A stretch of 64,000 bases of DNA from Marvania coccoides (GCA_963854735.1 OY978097.1:186001-250000); one strand, 5' to 3'. Shown: positions 33,606 through 45,061, counted from the stretch's first letter. Made by a program: numbers and translations. Notes: generated by a model not told the origin, from the sequence alone.

Positions 33606-34580
33606 ATGCGGTTACTTTTGAGGCAGTGCAGCTTCGCTGCGCCCCTTCGTTGCCTTCCGAGCAGACCATTGTTCACATGTCGAGCCGTTTCGTTGCCACA
33701 GACGTCAATTCTTCCACCTGAGCAGCGCCAGCAGATTGATTTATATATAGAAACGCTGCTGGAATGGAATAAAAACCTCAATTTGACAGGCAAGTCACCA
33801 GGTTGCCACCGTCTCAACTCTATTTTGTTCCTCTGTGTGCTTTCATTCATCACCTCTACCACAAATCCTCACGCTCACGCTCTGCAGCAATCACTGACCG
33901 AGATGAAGCGTACGTGAGGCACGTGGAGGACAGCCTGGCGCTGCTCCCGGCGCTAGATTCGTGCGCAGCGGCCAGCGGCGCTCAAGACGTGCGGCTAATC
34001 GATGTCGGCTCTGGAGCCGGCCTGCCAGGCATCATACTAGCCATCGCACGCCCCCAGGTACTAAATAATAAATGCGGCGCCCTTGCCTTATTTTTCTCCA
34101 TGTGTTCATCGGCTGATGCTTGGCTCCTTGCATCCATATTTTCAGTGGCGGGTAACCCTGCTGGACTCGCTGAAAAAGCGGTGCAACTTTGTCGAGGCGG
34201 CGCTGGAGGCCACCGGCTTGCAGAACGTCGGCGTTGAGTGGGGGCGGGCGGAGGATGCCGGCAGAGACCCTCTCCTGCGGGACGGCCACGATCTGGCTGT
34301 GGCACGGGCTGTAGCAGAGACGAGGGTGCTGGCGGAGCTGTGCTTACCACTGGTGAGGGTTGGTGGCTTCTGGGTGGCTGCCAAAGGGACCAATCCGGAG
34401 GAGGAGGTGGCGGCAGCGGGGCCGGCAATAAAACTGCTGGGAGGTAGGCTTGTGGGGGTGGAAAGAGTGGAGTCGGAGGCGCCAGATGGCCAACGCTGCG
34501 TAGTGATTGTGAAAAAAGAAGTGCCCACCAGCAATGCGTACCCTCGCCGCCCTGGAACTCCGAAAAAACAGCCCTTGTGA
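33606..34580 (+). CDS. 16S rRNA (guanine-N7)-methyltransferase RsmG/GidB-like, organellar
   Basis: Exons 33606-33789, 33888-34057 and 34146-34580 give 262 residues. Bacterial RsmG methylates G527 of 16S rRNA; this nuclear copy has an Arg/Cys/Pro-rich N-terminus (about 40 residues) suggesting import into plastid or mitochondrion. Seen: LLEWNKNLNLTAITDRDE at the first junction, VRHVEDSLALLPAL, and the SAM-binding DVGSGAGLPGI, then LLDSLKKRCNFVEAAL and ARAVAETRVLAELCLPLV. The first intron needs a GC donor (ACAG/GCAAGT at 33790); the nearby GT would break the conserved NLTAITD motif. Tail to tail with TIM13, 79 bp apart. Confidence 0.93.
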
Positions 34581-34659
34581 TTTTGACGGCAAAGCGGGAA
34601 TTTTGTTGACTTTGAAGCAGCAGGTTTACAAAATTGAGTGTTTTAGACTTATTGTGTAT

Positions 34660-35284
34660 TCATTCTAGCCCTGACATTTCCAACGTCGCCTTGGTCACAA
34701 TTTGTGTCGCGTCGGCGTATCTGTTCACAGAAGAAAAAAAAAGATGATACGACATTATTATTATTACTTTTAAAAAAGACCCCCCCCCCCACCACCACCA
34801 GTCAGCTTGAATTCAAAATAGCACGCTTCCTTCATCGGAACCACCACTCACCTATCGCAGCATTTTGCCAGGCACTGCTGCTCGCTGCTGGTTAGACTGT
34901 TGCTGGGTTTTGTGACGCACGCCTTGAAGCACTTGTCACGCACCGTCTGCAAAGCAGAAAAAAAAGGGTGGCGGACATTACAACACCATTATATTTTTCC
35001 TCCTCTAACGACGCTCGGTTTCGGGCGCCGCTGCGAGCAGCAGACTGTTTGACGGGAGGCGGCGGCAAGAAATTTGCCTTCAAAAAATATCCCTTACCTG
35101 GTAAAACTCTTGCAAAACCGCCACTGCCATCTCTTGTTGAATCTGCAGCGTGAATTTTAGGGGTCGGCTGTAAAGATTTCCGACGAAAATGGGCGGAACA
35201 ACGAGAGTTGTGAATTTAATGAATTTAATTTTAAAGACTCCAATTCACCTGCTGCATCACTTGGTGCTCGTTATGCCCCGACAT
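34660..35284 (-). CDS. TIM13: Mitochondrial intermembrane space chaperone Tim13
   Basis: Four small exons, 35249-35284, 35098-35142, 34852-34946 and 34660-34720, give 78 residues. Small Tim proteins escort hydrophobic precursors across the intermembrane space (Tim8-Tim13 hexamer). Seen: the twin CX3C motif, DKCFKACVTKPSN ... CLAKCC, with spacing of the Tim13 type, preceded by the helix EMAVAVLQEFYQTVRDKC and followed by DRYADATQIVTKA. All three introns are GT-AG and every junction is in phase (M..VMQQ / IQQE..FYQ / TVRDK..CCD-R / YADA). No single exon is long enough to stand out as an open frame, so simple scans miss the gene. Tim8/9/10 are alternatives, but SSSEQ-like loop and CFKACV favour Tim13. 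Confidence 0.88.
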
Positions 35285-36005
35285 TTTGAGAAGATTGGAT
35301 ATAATCAATTTGCAGTTTTTACTGTTAATAGCAAACGAGACGGCCTGGTGGGAACTAGTCTTCAAATTGTGCTTTTTTCGCTCTTTGTCTAAGCTTTTAA
35401 AGTATTTCAAGTATGCAATCTGATAAACTTGTTCTATTTGTTGATCTGACCTTGATAATAAATGTAGGGAGAGTGTTGGTGTAAACTCATTTTTGGGGGG
35501 CAAACTTGAGATTTTTGAAACCTCGTCAAAACAAGTTGTGCTAGTGTTCCAAGATGTCTTTTGTACATGTGAAGTGGGCTAGCTCCAATCCCCGCCCCCT
35601 TTTAGGCATCTCAAACTCTTACCTCCCACGAACGCCACTGGCAACAGCTACAAATTTTCACACTCAAGACCAAGTCTTTATGCCCTGAATGACTGGATAT
35701 GCATTCCCCTAGCAAGTCCAGCTCACACGCACCTGTGCAGCAGGTACGATAGAGCACCAGCAGCAAGCGAGCTAATAGATGGCGTTCCACGTTTGAGAAC
35801 GCGCACAATCCACCACCGTGTTGCACTCCTAACTGCGACACATCATCACAAACATAACAGACTGCCTCCGATGCACCCCGGTGTCTGTCGGAGCCTTGTG
35901 GGCCGACGAGTGGATAAAGAAAACGTGACACCCAGTTCAAAATTTGCCGAGTACCAGTTCCACAGACTCTGTGGTAGAGTTTTTTCTTTAATACATAATT
36001 TTAAT
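35285..36005. promoter_or_regulatory. Shared spacer, TIM13 / ACHT thioredoxin
   Basis: 720 bp between divergent starts. A minus-strand open frame at 35611-35940 has several cysteines but no Met-led exon structure or known motif; I treat the region as promoter and 5' UTR. Confidence 0.35.
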
Positions 36006-36821
36006 ATGTCGTTGATTGTTGAAACAGCGCCAATGCGCCAGAATCTGGGGCGACCACCGCGTGAGTCTGCGATAAAGAATCTTTCAAGGCCTCGGGCAGC
36101 CCAGCTCCCGACACGCGCGGCGCCTAGCGCAGACAGTTTAGGTGCTTCCAACGCACTGCCTGCTGGCACATTGGGCACCAAGACGATGTCTCCAATATTG
36201 ACCCTCTCTAGGTGATGCCCTACAAACAAGTTGCATTTTTGCCTCCAGTACACGTCTTTTTGCCTCTCCAGACTTCTAAATGCACCGTTCTACTCCCATA
36301 ATTGCAGAAAAGAGCAGTTGCAGCAGGAGGTGCGCATGCTGCTGGAGTCTGAGGACGGGTGGTGGCGAGACGAGGCTGACATGCCTTTCAACATGGTGGC
36401 AGCCACCTCCCCCAAGCACTTTAAATCCATCGTGCTGGCTTCCGCGTCGCACCAGCCTTCCAGCTCCATCGCGCTGTCTCAGCCTTCCATAGTCGTTGCT
36501 TATTTTTTCTCGCCGTCCTGCCGTGGCTGCCGCTCGCTGTGGCCCAAGCTCAAGCAGATCGCCACCAACAACAGCGACGTCTCATTCGTGAAGATCAACA
36601 CCGTGGAGGGCCAGCTGGCTGATCTGGCGACGGGCATGGGAGTTTCCAAGCTCCCCTATTTCCTCATCTTCGAGGCAGGCTCCGCCAAGATGCTGGCGTC
36701 CTTCACCGCGAACGTGTCTACCGCAAAGACGCTGCGCGCCGAAATTGCGGCGGCAAAGGGCGTCGCACCTCAGTGCGCCACTTGGGGCTCTGCCATCCCG
36801 CAGAAGGACGCTGTTGCTTGA
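36006..36821 (+). CDS. Atypical Cys/His-rich thioredoxin (ACHT-type), plastid
   Basis: Exons 36006-36211 and 36308-36821 give 239 residues. ACHT proteins are plastid thioredoxins that oxidise targets such as 2-Cys peroxiredoxin partners and starch-synthesis enzymes. Seen: an N-terminus rich in Arg, Ser and Ala with almost no acidic residues (transit peptide, roughly 70 residues); then the ACHT-typical WWRDEADMPFNM; then the thioredoxin fold with VVAYFFSPSCRGCRSLWPKL, so the active site is C-R-G-C, not the usual W-C-G-P-C; and KLPYFLIFEAG with the cis-proline. Junction AG/GTGATG ... TTGCAG/A is phase 2. Substrate is unknown. Confidence 0.87.
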
Positions 36822-37878
36822 ATATTTTATTACTTACTGCGAATTGGGCGCCCCGATCAAGGCCGCCATTCTTTTAATGCCATAATCTTGTCTTCTTTCT
36901 ACCCTTCCCCCCTTTGCATACCAATATATACCTCTAGCGCCTCTTATTCCGGTGCATTTTGTAGTTCTCTCTTTTCAGTCTCTTTCGTTTCTCTTTGGAT
37001 TGTATTTCCCGACGTCTTCAACAATTTTACCCCGTTCTTTGTACTAGCCTCCCAATCCCATGCATTTAGTTTTTTTCCCGAGGTGGACGTCGGTTGCCCC
37101 CTAAAGAATATTTTTTTTCTCAGTTTGCTCGTTTCGTTCCCCCAAATTTAGTTAGTATTAGCACTCGAATATAGTTTTCATTGAAATTATTTGACTTTGT
37201 GACAACGTTGCATTGATTTGATAGCATTTGAGCCTGCACTGCTGTACTTTGTGAGCAGCAACTACCGGTTGCCATGCACTCGTTGCCATGCACTCGTTGC
37301 CATGCAGCCCTCCTGAACATGGCTGCCGGGCATGCTACCGCTGACCCCCCCCCCCCTTTCTGTGTAAACCAGTGTCGAACTCCAACCAGCCCAAGCTGAG
37401 CAGAGCAATGGGCTTTTGAATAAAATCATGAGGTACAAGGGCAAAATGGCGCTCTGGATTTCAGTCTAGTGGGCCTCCTCCGTAAGTGTAATAGCATTGC
37501 AACTATTTAGCACGCTGTAACGTAGGCTAGCACCTTGGAGGCGAGCTATAACAGCCGCTTACATATATGATCGAAACTCCATCTTGAATACTCGAGCCCC
37601 TCTCTGTGTTTCGTGGACGCGCCAGCCTTTTGCGACCACATTAGGAGCCATTGTGGCACTGTGGAACTTTAGGGACCGTCGAGGATCGCCGTATATGCTG
37701 AGCTAGTCGCTTTGGTGTGTTGTTTGATTTGATTGATTCAAAATTTCCTGCAGCCACCGGCGGCCTGATCCCCTTCACGCCCACTAACCGTGTTCATCCC
37801 CTCTTCATGGTGTGCCAGACATGCGCCTCCGGTTCTACTAGCTTTTAGGGATAGGCAGAACAGCATTAAAGATCAAGT
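36822..37878. other. Long spacer before the MUT9-like kinase gene
   Basis: About 1.06 kb. T-rich to 37150; a 14-bp tandem repeat at 37268; C10 near 37346-37355. No gene, tRNA or known motif found. Confidence 0.4.
37268..37306. repeat. 14-bp tandem repeat, 2.8 copies
   Basis: Unit GTTGCCATGCACTC repeated at 37268, 37282 and (partial) 37296. Confidence 0.8.
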
Positions 37879-39809
37879 ATGGCAGCAGAGAACAAGGCTG
37901 AGCAGGAGGACCTCCCGGTGCCCCAAAAGGTGCGTGATCCAGCCTTTAGGGCTGGTCCCTGCCCAAAAGGCGCCCTCCCTCCCCCTTTGCCCTGGGCTCA
38001 TGAACCCCACACCATAACTCTCGCTCGTGTCCACCCCTCACCCTTCTCCCCTCTTTCCCCCCCCCCTTCTCCACCCTGCAGGTCCAGGTCCAGAACTCCC
38101 CTGTGTACCTCACCGGCAAGCGGCTGGGCAAGGGCGGGTTCGGGCAAGTGTTTCTGGGCAACCGCGCTGGCAAAGCGCGCTCCACCCAAAAAGAGCCCAA
38201 ACCCACCGAGGTCGCGCTCAAATTCGAGCATAAAACCTCCAAGGGGTGCACCACCGCGGGCCCGCCCTACGAATGGAGCATGTACACCGCGCTGGGCAGC
38301 GTTTACGGCGTGCCCAAGGTGCACTTTCGGGGGCTGCAGGGCGATTTTTACGTCATGATCATGGACCTGCTGGGGTCCAGCCTGTGGGACGCGTGGAGCC
38401 AGGCGGGGCAGATGATGACACAGCAGTACGTGGCGTGCGTGGCCGTAGAGGCCATCACCATCCTGAAGGAGCTCCATACCAAGGGCTTTGTGCACGGAGA
38501 CGTGAAGCCTGAAAACTTCCTGCTGGGCCCCGCGGGCACCCCCCGCGCCAACAAGCTGTACCTGGTGGACTTTGGGCTGACGCAGCGGTGGCGGGACGCC
38601 CGGGGTCACGTGAAGTACGATCAGCGGCCAGATGACTTTCGCGGGACAATTCGTTACGCGTCAGTGCACGCGCACCTGGGGCGCACCGCGTCGCGGCGGG
38701 ACGACCTGGAGTCGCTGGCCTACACGCTGCTGTTCCTGCTGTCAGGGCGGCTACCCTGGCAGGGCTACCAAGGTGACAACAAGGGTTTCCTGGTGGCAAA
38801 AAGAAAGATGGCCTGCGGGCCGGACCATCTGACCCGGGGGCGGCACGCGGCGTTTCGGCAGTTCACGGAGGCGGTGGTGAACCTCAAGTTCGACGAGGAA
38901 CCGCCCTACGCAGCATACATCAAAATGTTCGAGCCGCTGCTGGGGCAGCCGGGCCCCACGCGGCCGCTGCAGGTGGAGCAGGCCATCGAGGTGGGGAAGA
39001 AGCGCGGGCGGGAGGAGCTGGAGTCGCTGACCGCCGATTTTGCGGAGGGCGGCAAGCGGAAGAAGGTCCGCCTGGGGTTCCCGGCCTCGCAGTGGATCAC
39101 TGTCTACAACAAGGCCCGCCCAATGAAGCAGCGCTACCACTACAACGTCTCCAACCAGCGCCTGGACGTGCACGTGTCCAAGGGCTTTGACGACAAGCTC
39201 TTCATCTCGTCGGTGTGCGCGTGCGGCGACCTGTGGGCGGTCATCATGGACGCCGGCACCAACTTCACCAAGCAGGTCTACAAGGTCACCCCGCGGTCGT
39301 TCCTGCCCAAGGAGTGGATCGTGGAGCAGTGGGACAAGGGATTTTACATCACGGGAGTGGCGGGCGCCCTCACCGGGTCATCGCTGGTGGTCATGTCCAA
39401 GGGCACGCGGTTCACGCAGCAGTCGTACAAGATCTCCGACTCCTTCCCCTATGAGTGGATCAAGAAGAAGTGGAAGGAGGGATTTTTCGTGACCGCGATG
39501 GCCACCAGTGGCGGCCAGTGGGCCGTGGTGATGTCCAAGGGGGTGCAGTACCTGGAGCAGGTGGTGGAGCTGGATTTTCAGTACCCCAGCGAGGGAATCC
39601 ACAGGCGGTGGGACGGCGGGTTCCGCATCACGGCGTGTGCTTCCACGCTGGACCAGGCGGCGTTTGTGCTGAGCATCCCGCGACAGGCGGGGCTGGACGA
39701 GACGCAGGAGACGCTGCGCACCAGCACTTTCCCCTCGGAGCACGTGAAGGAGAAGTGGGCGAAGGATTTGTACATCGCCGGCATTTCCTACGGCAGGACG
39801 GTGACATAA
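37879..39809 (+). CDS. MUT9-like / casein kinase 1-type protein kinase
   Basis: Exons 37879-37929 and 38082-39809 give 592 residues. MUT9-like kinases (MLK/PPK) are a plant and green-algal CK1 branch that phosphorylate histone H3 and light-signalling proteins; nuclear action is inferred. Seen: glycine loop [18 protein letters not shown] with the ATP-binding lysine, catalytic loop [14 protein letters not shown] (HGD rather than HRD, as in CK1), VDFGLTQRW and the activation segment [15 protein letters not shown]. After the kinase (to about residue 320), a basic GGKRKKVR stretch looks like a nuclear localisation signal. The remaining 240 residues are the DUF7477-like module of repeated units, each with a W-x-x-G/D-F-x-x-T core. 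The short first exon encodes 17 residues. Confidence 0.92.
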
Positions 39810-40125
39810 TAAAAAAAAAAAAAAAGAGGAAAAGGTAGAAGCTGTGGAGGTTATATTGATGTGTAGGTGACGGTTTAGTTTAGTAGGTTTGTGGCGGAAG
39901 ATAGTCAACAGATGTTGGAAGGCAATTGAGAGTTAGGAATCAACAACTTCATTTTTTTTCTTTTTTTCTTCTTCAAATAAACGCATGCATGAAAAATAAT
40001 TACAACTCTTTATTAATCTGATATTTTTCCTCTCCAAATGGCGTGTGCGAGCGTCATCATTATGTCAACACACACATGTAATTTTTTTCATCTTCGTTTT
40101 TAACAATGAATTACGTCTCTTCCTC
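39810..40125. other. 3' flank of the MUT9-like kinase gene
   Basis: About 315 bp, AT-rich, with an A run at 39812-39825 directly behind the stop. Nothing else seen. Confidence 0.4.
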
Positions 40126-40461
40126 TTACAGCAGTAAGGAGCTAAGTAAGGATCTTTCAAACGCTCTGCCACTCATCAGGTTTTGCTGTAGAAGTCTGAA
40201 ATTGCTCCTGATGTGCTGAACGACCCCCAGTCCTTCTTTAGCTTCGGGCCAGCACAGGGCCAGCTCAAAATTTCGTTGAGGAGCCTGACGAAGCGCTTCA
40301 TCGCTATGCCGAAATTTTTGACCAAATGGCCAGGGTGCCGCTGCTCTCCATTGGAAAAAGGCGCAGGCCCGGGATTTGCAAGCAGGCGAGCAAATAGAAT
40401 AAATAAGTTGTTGAAATTTCAAGGTGTCGAGGTGCGGCGCTGCCCCTCCTATAATTACCAT
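40126..40461 (-). CDS. Hypothetical protein, 111 residues
   Basis: An ATG-led open frame, 111 codons, divergent from the DEAD-box gene with 188 bp between starts. The C-terminal half (about residues 60-111, with LCWPEAKEGLGVVQHIR and FRLLQQNLMSGRAFE) has plausible helical protein character and a tail vaguely like LYR-motif proteins, but no clear LYR signature. The N-terminal half is less convincing and may be 5' UTR or intron. I do not recognise a family. Confidence 0.25.
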   Translation of the reverse strand: MVIIGGAAPHLDTLKFQQLIYSICSPACKSRACAFFQWRAAAPWPFGQKFRHSDEALRQAPQRNFELALCWPEAKEGLGVVQHIRSNFRLLQQNLMSGRAFERSLLSSLLL

Positions 40462-40649
40462 TTCGCTGTGTAGTCGTTAATTGACAACAATTAAGGCTTT
40501 ATGTCGCACAGCGCAGGTGCCGTTCAACATCGTTTCTGTCGAAATAATTTTAAATTCGCTTTCCAAAAGACCGAGGCAGGCAGCTGTTTCTTACATTGCA
40601 AATGCGCCATTAAAATCAAATTAAACCACTTCAGAAAATCCTTCATTCC

Positions 40650-42362
40650 ATGCCACAGCCAGCAGACATGGAGGACGCTGGAATCACGCTGTTTAATCGA
40701 GCGCCGCCATTGAAAAGGCCGCGCAACGAGGCTTACAAACCCAAAAGCACTGTCAGCGACGCTATCCGCCATTTTGAATCCGCCGCGGAGCCCAGGGAGC
40801 CGCCCGCCACCGAGCAGGCAGCGCCCCTTGTGTTGGACGGCGAGAGCTGGGAGGGCGATGAGACTGCCACCTTTCGCGACCTGGGGGTGTCAGAGTGGCT
40901 GGATAAGGTGTGCCGCAGCCTGGGAATGAAGCAGCCCACCCTGGTGCAGCGCGGATGCGTTCCCGCCATTCTCTCCGGCCGCGATGTCATTGGCGTGGCC
41001 CACACCGGCAGCGGCAAAACCGCGGCATTTGCGCTGCCCATTTTGCAGCGGCTGGCGAAAGATCCGTACGGCGTGTTTGCGCTGGTGCTCACCCCCACCC
41101 GCGAGCTCGCTTTCCAGCTGGCAGACCAGTTCCGAGCGCTAGGCGTTGGCCTGTCGCTAAAAGAGACGGTTGTAGTGGGCGGACTGGACATGCAGGCGCA
41201 GAGCGCGGAGCTGGCACGTCGCCCACACATTGTGGTGGCGACCCCGGGTCGTTTGAAGCAGCTCCTTGACTTGGATTCCACCCTAGCAGCGGGGTTCCGA
41301 AGAGCCCCTTTTTTAGTGTTAGACGAGGCTGACAGGCTGCTGGAGCCCTCATTTGAGACGGAACTGGCGGCGATTATGGAGGTACTGCCTTCCAAGCGCC
41401 AGACACTGCTGTTTTCTGCCACAATGACGAGGACGCTGGTGGAGCTGCAGACGGCGCTGCTGCCTGACGCCTACCACTTCCAGGCGTACGAGGGGCTGCA
41501 GACGGCGGGTCCCAACCTGAAAGAGGAGTACCTGCTGGTCCCTGCCAAGGTCAAGGAGGTGTACCTGGTGCATCTGCTGCGCTCCCTAGAGGCAAGAGTA
41601 GTCGTTTTTTAATTTAATTTTCGTCTCGGAATTTTACCCTTCCAGATTCTATATTTATTACCCGTCTTGCTGTCTTGCATTGTAGTAGAACCGAATTAAA
41701 CTCTGAAACTAACCATTCGGCTACTCCTATCTTCCTAATAATTTTGCCTGCAGGAGCGCAACCTTCGCAGCGCCATCGTTTTTGCAGGCACCTGTCGCTC
41801 CTGCGCCATGCTGGCGGCGCTGCTGGAGGAGCTGGGCGTGGTGGCGGCCGCGCTGCACTCGGACCTGCCGCAGCGCCGCCGCATGGCCGCCCTTGATCGC
41901 TTTAAGGGCGGCACTGCCAGAATTTTGCTGGCCACTGATGTCGCTTCTCGAGGGCTGGACATCCCCACGGTGGACCTGGTAGTCAACTTTGACCTTCCAG
42001 CTGCGCCCAGGGACTACGTGCACCGCGTGGGTCGTACTGCCCGAGCCGGGAGGAAAGGTTGGTCGCTTTCTTTCGTATCGCAGTACGACGTAGACCTGGT
42101 GCAGCGCATCGAGGCGCTGACGGGGAAGCAGATGGAAAAGTTTGAGATGGAGGAGGCGGAGGTGTTGAAGAGCATCACAGAGGTGTATGCTGCGAGGAGG
42201 TCGGCATCACTTCGGGTGGCGGACTTGACGGAAAGAAAGGAAGCTGCGGGGAAGCTGACTGCCAAAGCCAGGGCCAAGGCGAGGCGACAGCAGCATGAGG
42301 GAGAAGGGGGCGGCAGCAAAGCGTCCCAGCGACCAAAGAAATCTGCAAGCAAGCAGCGCTAG
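40650..42362 (+). CDS. DEAD-box ATP-dependent RNA helicase, DDX49/Dbp8-like
   Basis: Exons 40650-41591 and 41754-42362 give 516 residues. The Dbp8/DDX49 branch works in 40S ribosome maturation in the nucleolus. Seen in order: Q motif region WLDKVCRSLGMKQPTLVQ, Walker A AHTGSGKTAAFALP, PTRELAFQLA, VATPGRLKQLL, DEAD box VLDEADRLLE, SATMTRT, then in exon 2 AIVFAGTCRSC, LLATDVASRGLDIP and YVHRVGRTARAGRKG. The C-terminus is Lys/Arg-rich. The exon 1 donor is ambiguous: GAG/GCAAGA (GC type) or, six bases on, AGA/GTAGTC; both keep the frame and differ by Ala-Arg. A second Met at 40668 could be the start. Confidence 0.92.
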
Positions 42363-42523
42363 TTTTTGTTTCATGTTTCATATGTTAATGCAGAGAGAGT
42401 AAATAAAGCTCGTTTGATTCATTTAATGTATGTTTTTGCAAGCATTTGTTTCAGCCATCAACCAGTGGGCACTTGTCGCCTTTCAGGTCCCCTCAGTCTC
42501 AACAGCGGCTCCGCAGTAAACCA

Positions 42524-44010
42524 TCAACCACCATTGCCAGCTTCGGCTCCCCTCATTTCGCCACCGCCATCCCCCAGCAGGCTTACGCTGTGCAACACGC
42601 TGTAGTAAGCGCCCTGCTTCCTGCCGGCCATCGCGCACAAATGCAGCTCTGAAATTGCCACAGCGGTAGTGGAAATATCGACACAATCCGCATACGCCTC
42701 CCGTGGAATGATGATTCTCTCTTTCTTTTGCTTCATTCCGCCCACAACACTGCTCTTGCTGGTGTTGTTCTTTCCCTCGGATGCTGAAACACCGCCGTCA
42801 TTGTTTTCACCACCCTCTGCAGCTGCATCGGCGCTGATACCAACGCCAAGCTTGGAAGGAGTGTCTTCCCTGCTGTTGCTGCAATCCATCGCAACTGAAA
42901 CCTTGACTCCTTCCCCTGCCTCTCCCGCTGCAGACGCCCCCTCAGTTGCCTTGGAATCAACCATCACTTCATCCCGCTCAGACGCAACAACCACACCCTC
43001 CGCCATACCCTCCTCTGCGCCCTGATTTTCCTGGTTTCCTCGTCTGCCACTGCGCCTGTTAACTCCCCTTCCTCCTCGACCGTGGCCACGCCGTGAGAAG
43101 CTGCTGCTGCTGGCCCATGGCTGCATTTTGCTGAGCTTGGCCACTGTCACGTGTGGCTGAAACTCTCGGTCGACCTGCAGCAGCAGCCCTCTCTCTTTAA
43201 AGGAGCCCCTCACCGCAGTGGCCACCCTGGAATTAAAAACGAAACGTTTTCGAGAAGAGAGACTTTTACAGCTAGAAAATCAAGTACGCAAACTCACTGC
43301 TGCAGCTTCTCCAGGCCTCCATCGTCTTCTCCAACTCCCATCCACACCACCTGGTCACTAAAATGCCCCACCCCTCGCAGCGTCAGCGCAAGGGGAGCCG
43401 TCAAGGCTGCTGCAGCGGCGGCAGTGCGGAGGGCTGCCACAGCAGCGTCCCTGCTGGCGTCATCAGGCAGGGAAAGCACTCCCAAGGTGAGGTGGGCGGC
43501 AGCAGGGTCCACCAAGGCCGGCTTCAGCTGCAGTATACATTTTTAACACATTAAAGAAAGACTAGTGTCACAGCTAGGCACCCAGCGAGGGTCTATTTAA
43601 AATAAAACAGATATAACGGTGAGACTGACCTGCGGAGTGTGCTTCCCGATGGCTTGCTGGACTGTGGAAAGGGCGCTGACGACGCCGGTGTGGTGCGAGA
43701 GCCGCAACGACAGGAAATGGTCAGGGCGAGGCTCCTTTTGTCTTTTGGGCGGCCGACTGCGCTTCATACTAGATGCTGCAGCCTCGTTGTGCGGGTTGAT
43801 ACTGTCAGGCGCCGGCGCACTGTCGATTTCAATACGAGGCTGTGCTGACATCGAGAAGACTTTTCGAGCAGAGACTTCCGATGTTTTTCGAATTTTTCTC
43901 GGAATGAAAACCCTGAGCACGCAGCGTCGCACGGCGCAGCGCAATATTGCGGTTCTCATACCATGCATTTTATGAGCGAAAAGCGAGATTTTGTGGCGTA
44001 GAGCAGACAT
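42524..44010 (-). CDS. 2H phosphoesterase superfamily protein, AKAP7/ASCC1 type
   Basis: Exons 43630-44010, 43298-43527 and 42524-43226 give 437 residues. Seen: the two signature His-x-Thr motifs of 2H enzymes, AHLTLGVLSL in exon 2 and HVTVAKLSKMQ in exon 3, with FLSLRLSH and DQVVWMGVG around them, the layout of the AKAP7/ASCC1 RNA-ligase-like domain. Such enzymes hydrolyse 2',5' or cyclic phosphates in RNA or nucleotides; the substrate here is not known. After the domain comes a low-complexity RGG-like stretch (RRGHGRGGRGVNRRSG) and a Ser/Glu/Gly-rich tail. The N-terminal 53 residues are Arg-rich and hydrophobic and could be a targeting peptide; a second Met at 43851 would omit them. Confidence 0.8.
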
Positions 44011-44359
44011 ATTAATAAGACCAGAGGCGCTGGCGCCCTCTTGCGGCTTTGACCAGCCTCAGGCGCCGACAGGTATTTCTCAGAGCTTGCTCTTACTGTT
44101 TTGTTGCCTATTTCTATATTTGAGACCCCTGAAGCTGCACTCGTTCATCAGAAAACAAAGAAGCGTTACAAATTAATTAGACACGAACTGATGAATGCAT
44201 TTGTTGCTGAGAATCAGCCAAGGAACGGGGAAAAGAAAAGAGAAAAATCCAAAGGGTGCCCGGGCTGAGAGAAGAGGCATGAGGATACAAGAAAGAAAGG
44301 ACAGGGGCATCCCGGCGAAAAGATGCGAGGAGCGTTGAATTTTCTACAAGGGGAAAAGA

Positions 44360-44379
44360 GGGGGGGGGGGGGGGGGGGG
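44360..44379. repeat. Poly-G tract, 20 nt
   Basis: Twenty consecutive G in an already purine-rich stretch upstream of the 2H phosphoesterase gene. Confidence 0.85.
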
Positions 44380-45026
44380 CGGTAAGTAAAGAGATCCCTA
44401 TTCCGAGCGTATATTTCAGAAAGGGTACAGCACAAAGGATACGAAAGAGAAGAAAGAAAGGTCGCCTCGATTGGAACAGCAACGAAAAAAGAAAACAAAT
44501 TTAAGGATATTCTCTGTTCATGGGAGAGGAGAGGGGAGGGGCGGGGGCAGAGGGTTCTGGTGGGCCTTCAGGCGAGCCATAAAAAAGGGGGGGAAAGCAT
44601 TGCCCCAGAAGGTGAGGCAAAAACAAAACTGCCTCCGCTCCCTTTTCCTCCAAAACAAAAAAATATATTAGGAAACTGGGAAGCATAAACACGCATTGGA
44701 TTAATACACGGAGAAGTTTCGCATGCACACAAAAGGCGGGCAAACGCGGCTTCAAACATGCCAGCGTTGCTTTTGCGGGATATTGGTACAGGGGAAAAGT
44801 GCTACGATGGCGTCGACTAAAACAAAAGAAAAAAGAAAGAGAGAAACACAGAAACGTCAGTAACACCCGAGTGAAATTATTTTTCCTCTACGAAATACGA
44901 TGAAGCCTTCAAGCCTCGCTCGTTGAAAATAATATGAAAAAGAAAAGTTGCAGTTGTATTCGATGCCTGCCATTTTTTGCTTGAGTGTGTGAAAATGAAT
45001 ATAGAATGGTTGGGTGGGTGGATCGC

Positions 45027-45061
45027 TTTTGGGGAGGGGCCAAAAAGGCCCCTCCCCAAAA
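45027..45061. repeat. Perfect 15-bp inverted repeat (hairpin), 5-nt loop
   Basis: Left arm TTTTGGGGAGGGGCC, loop AAAAA, right arm GGCCCCTCCCCAAAA. The arms are exact complements. It lies 153 nt past the stop codon of the minus-strand GATA gene, so in its transcript it may be a 3' UTR stem-loop. Confidence 0.9.

Noticed and set aside
35611..35940. Minus-strand open frame with several cysteines near the ACHT gene
   Set aside because: No ATG start, no signal peptide and no splice partner; it sits in the divergent promoter region.
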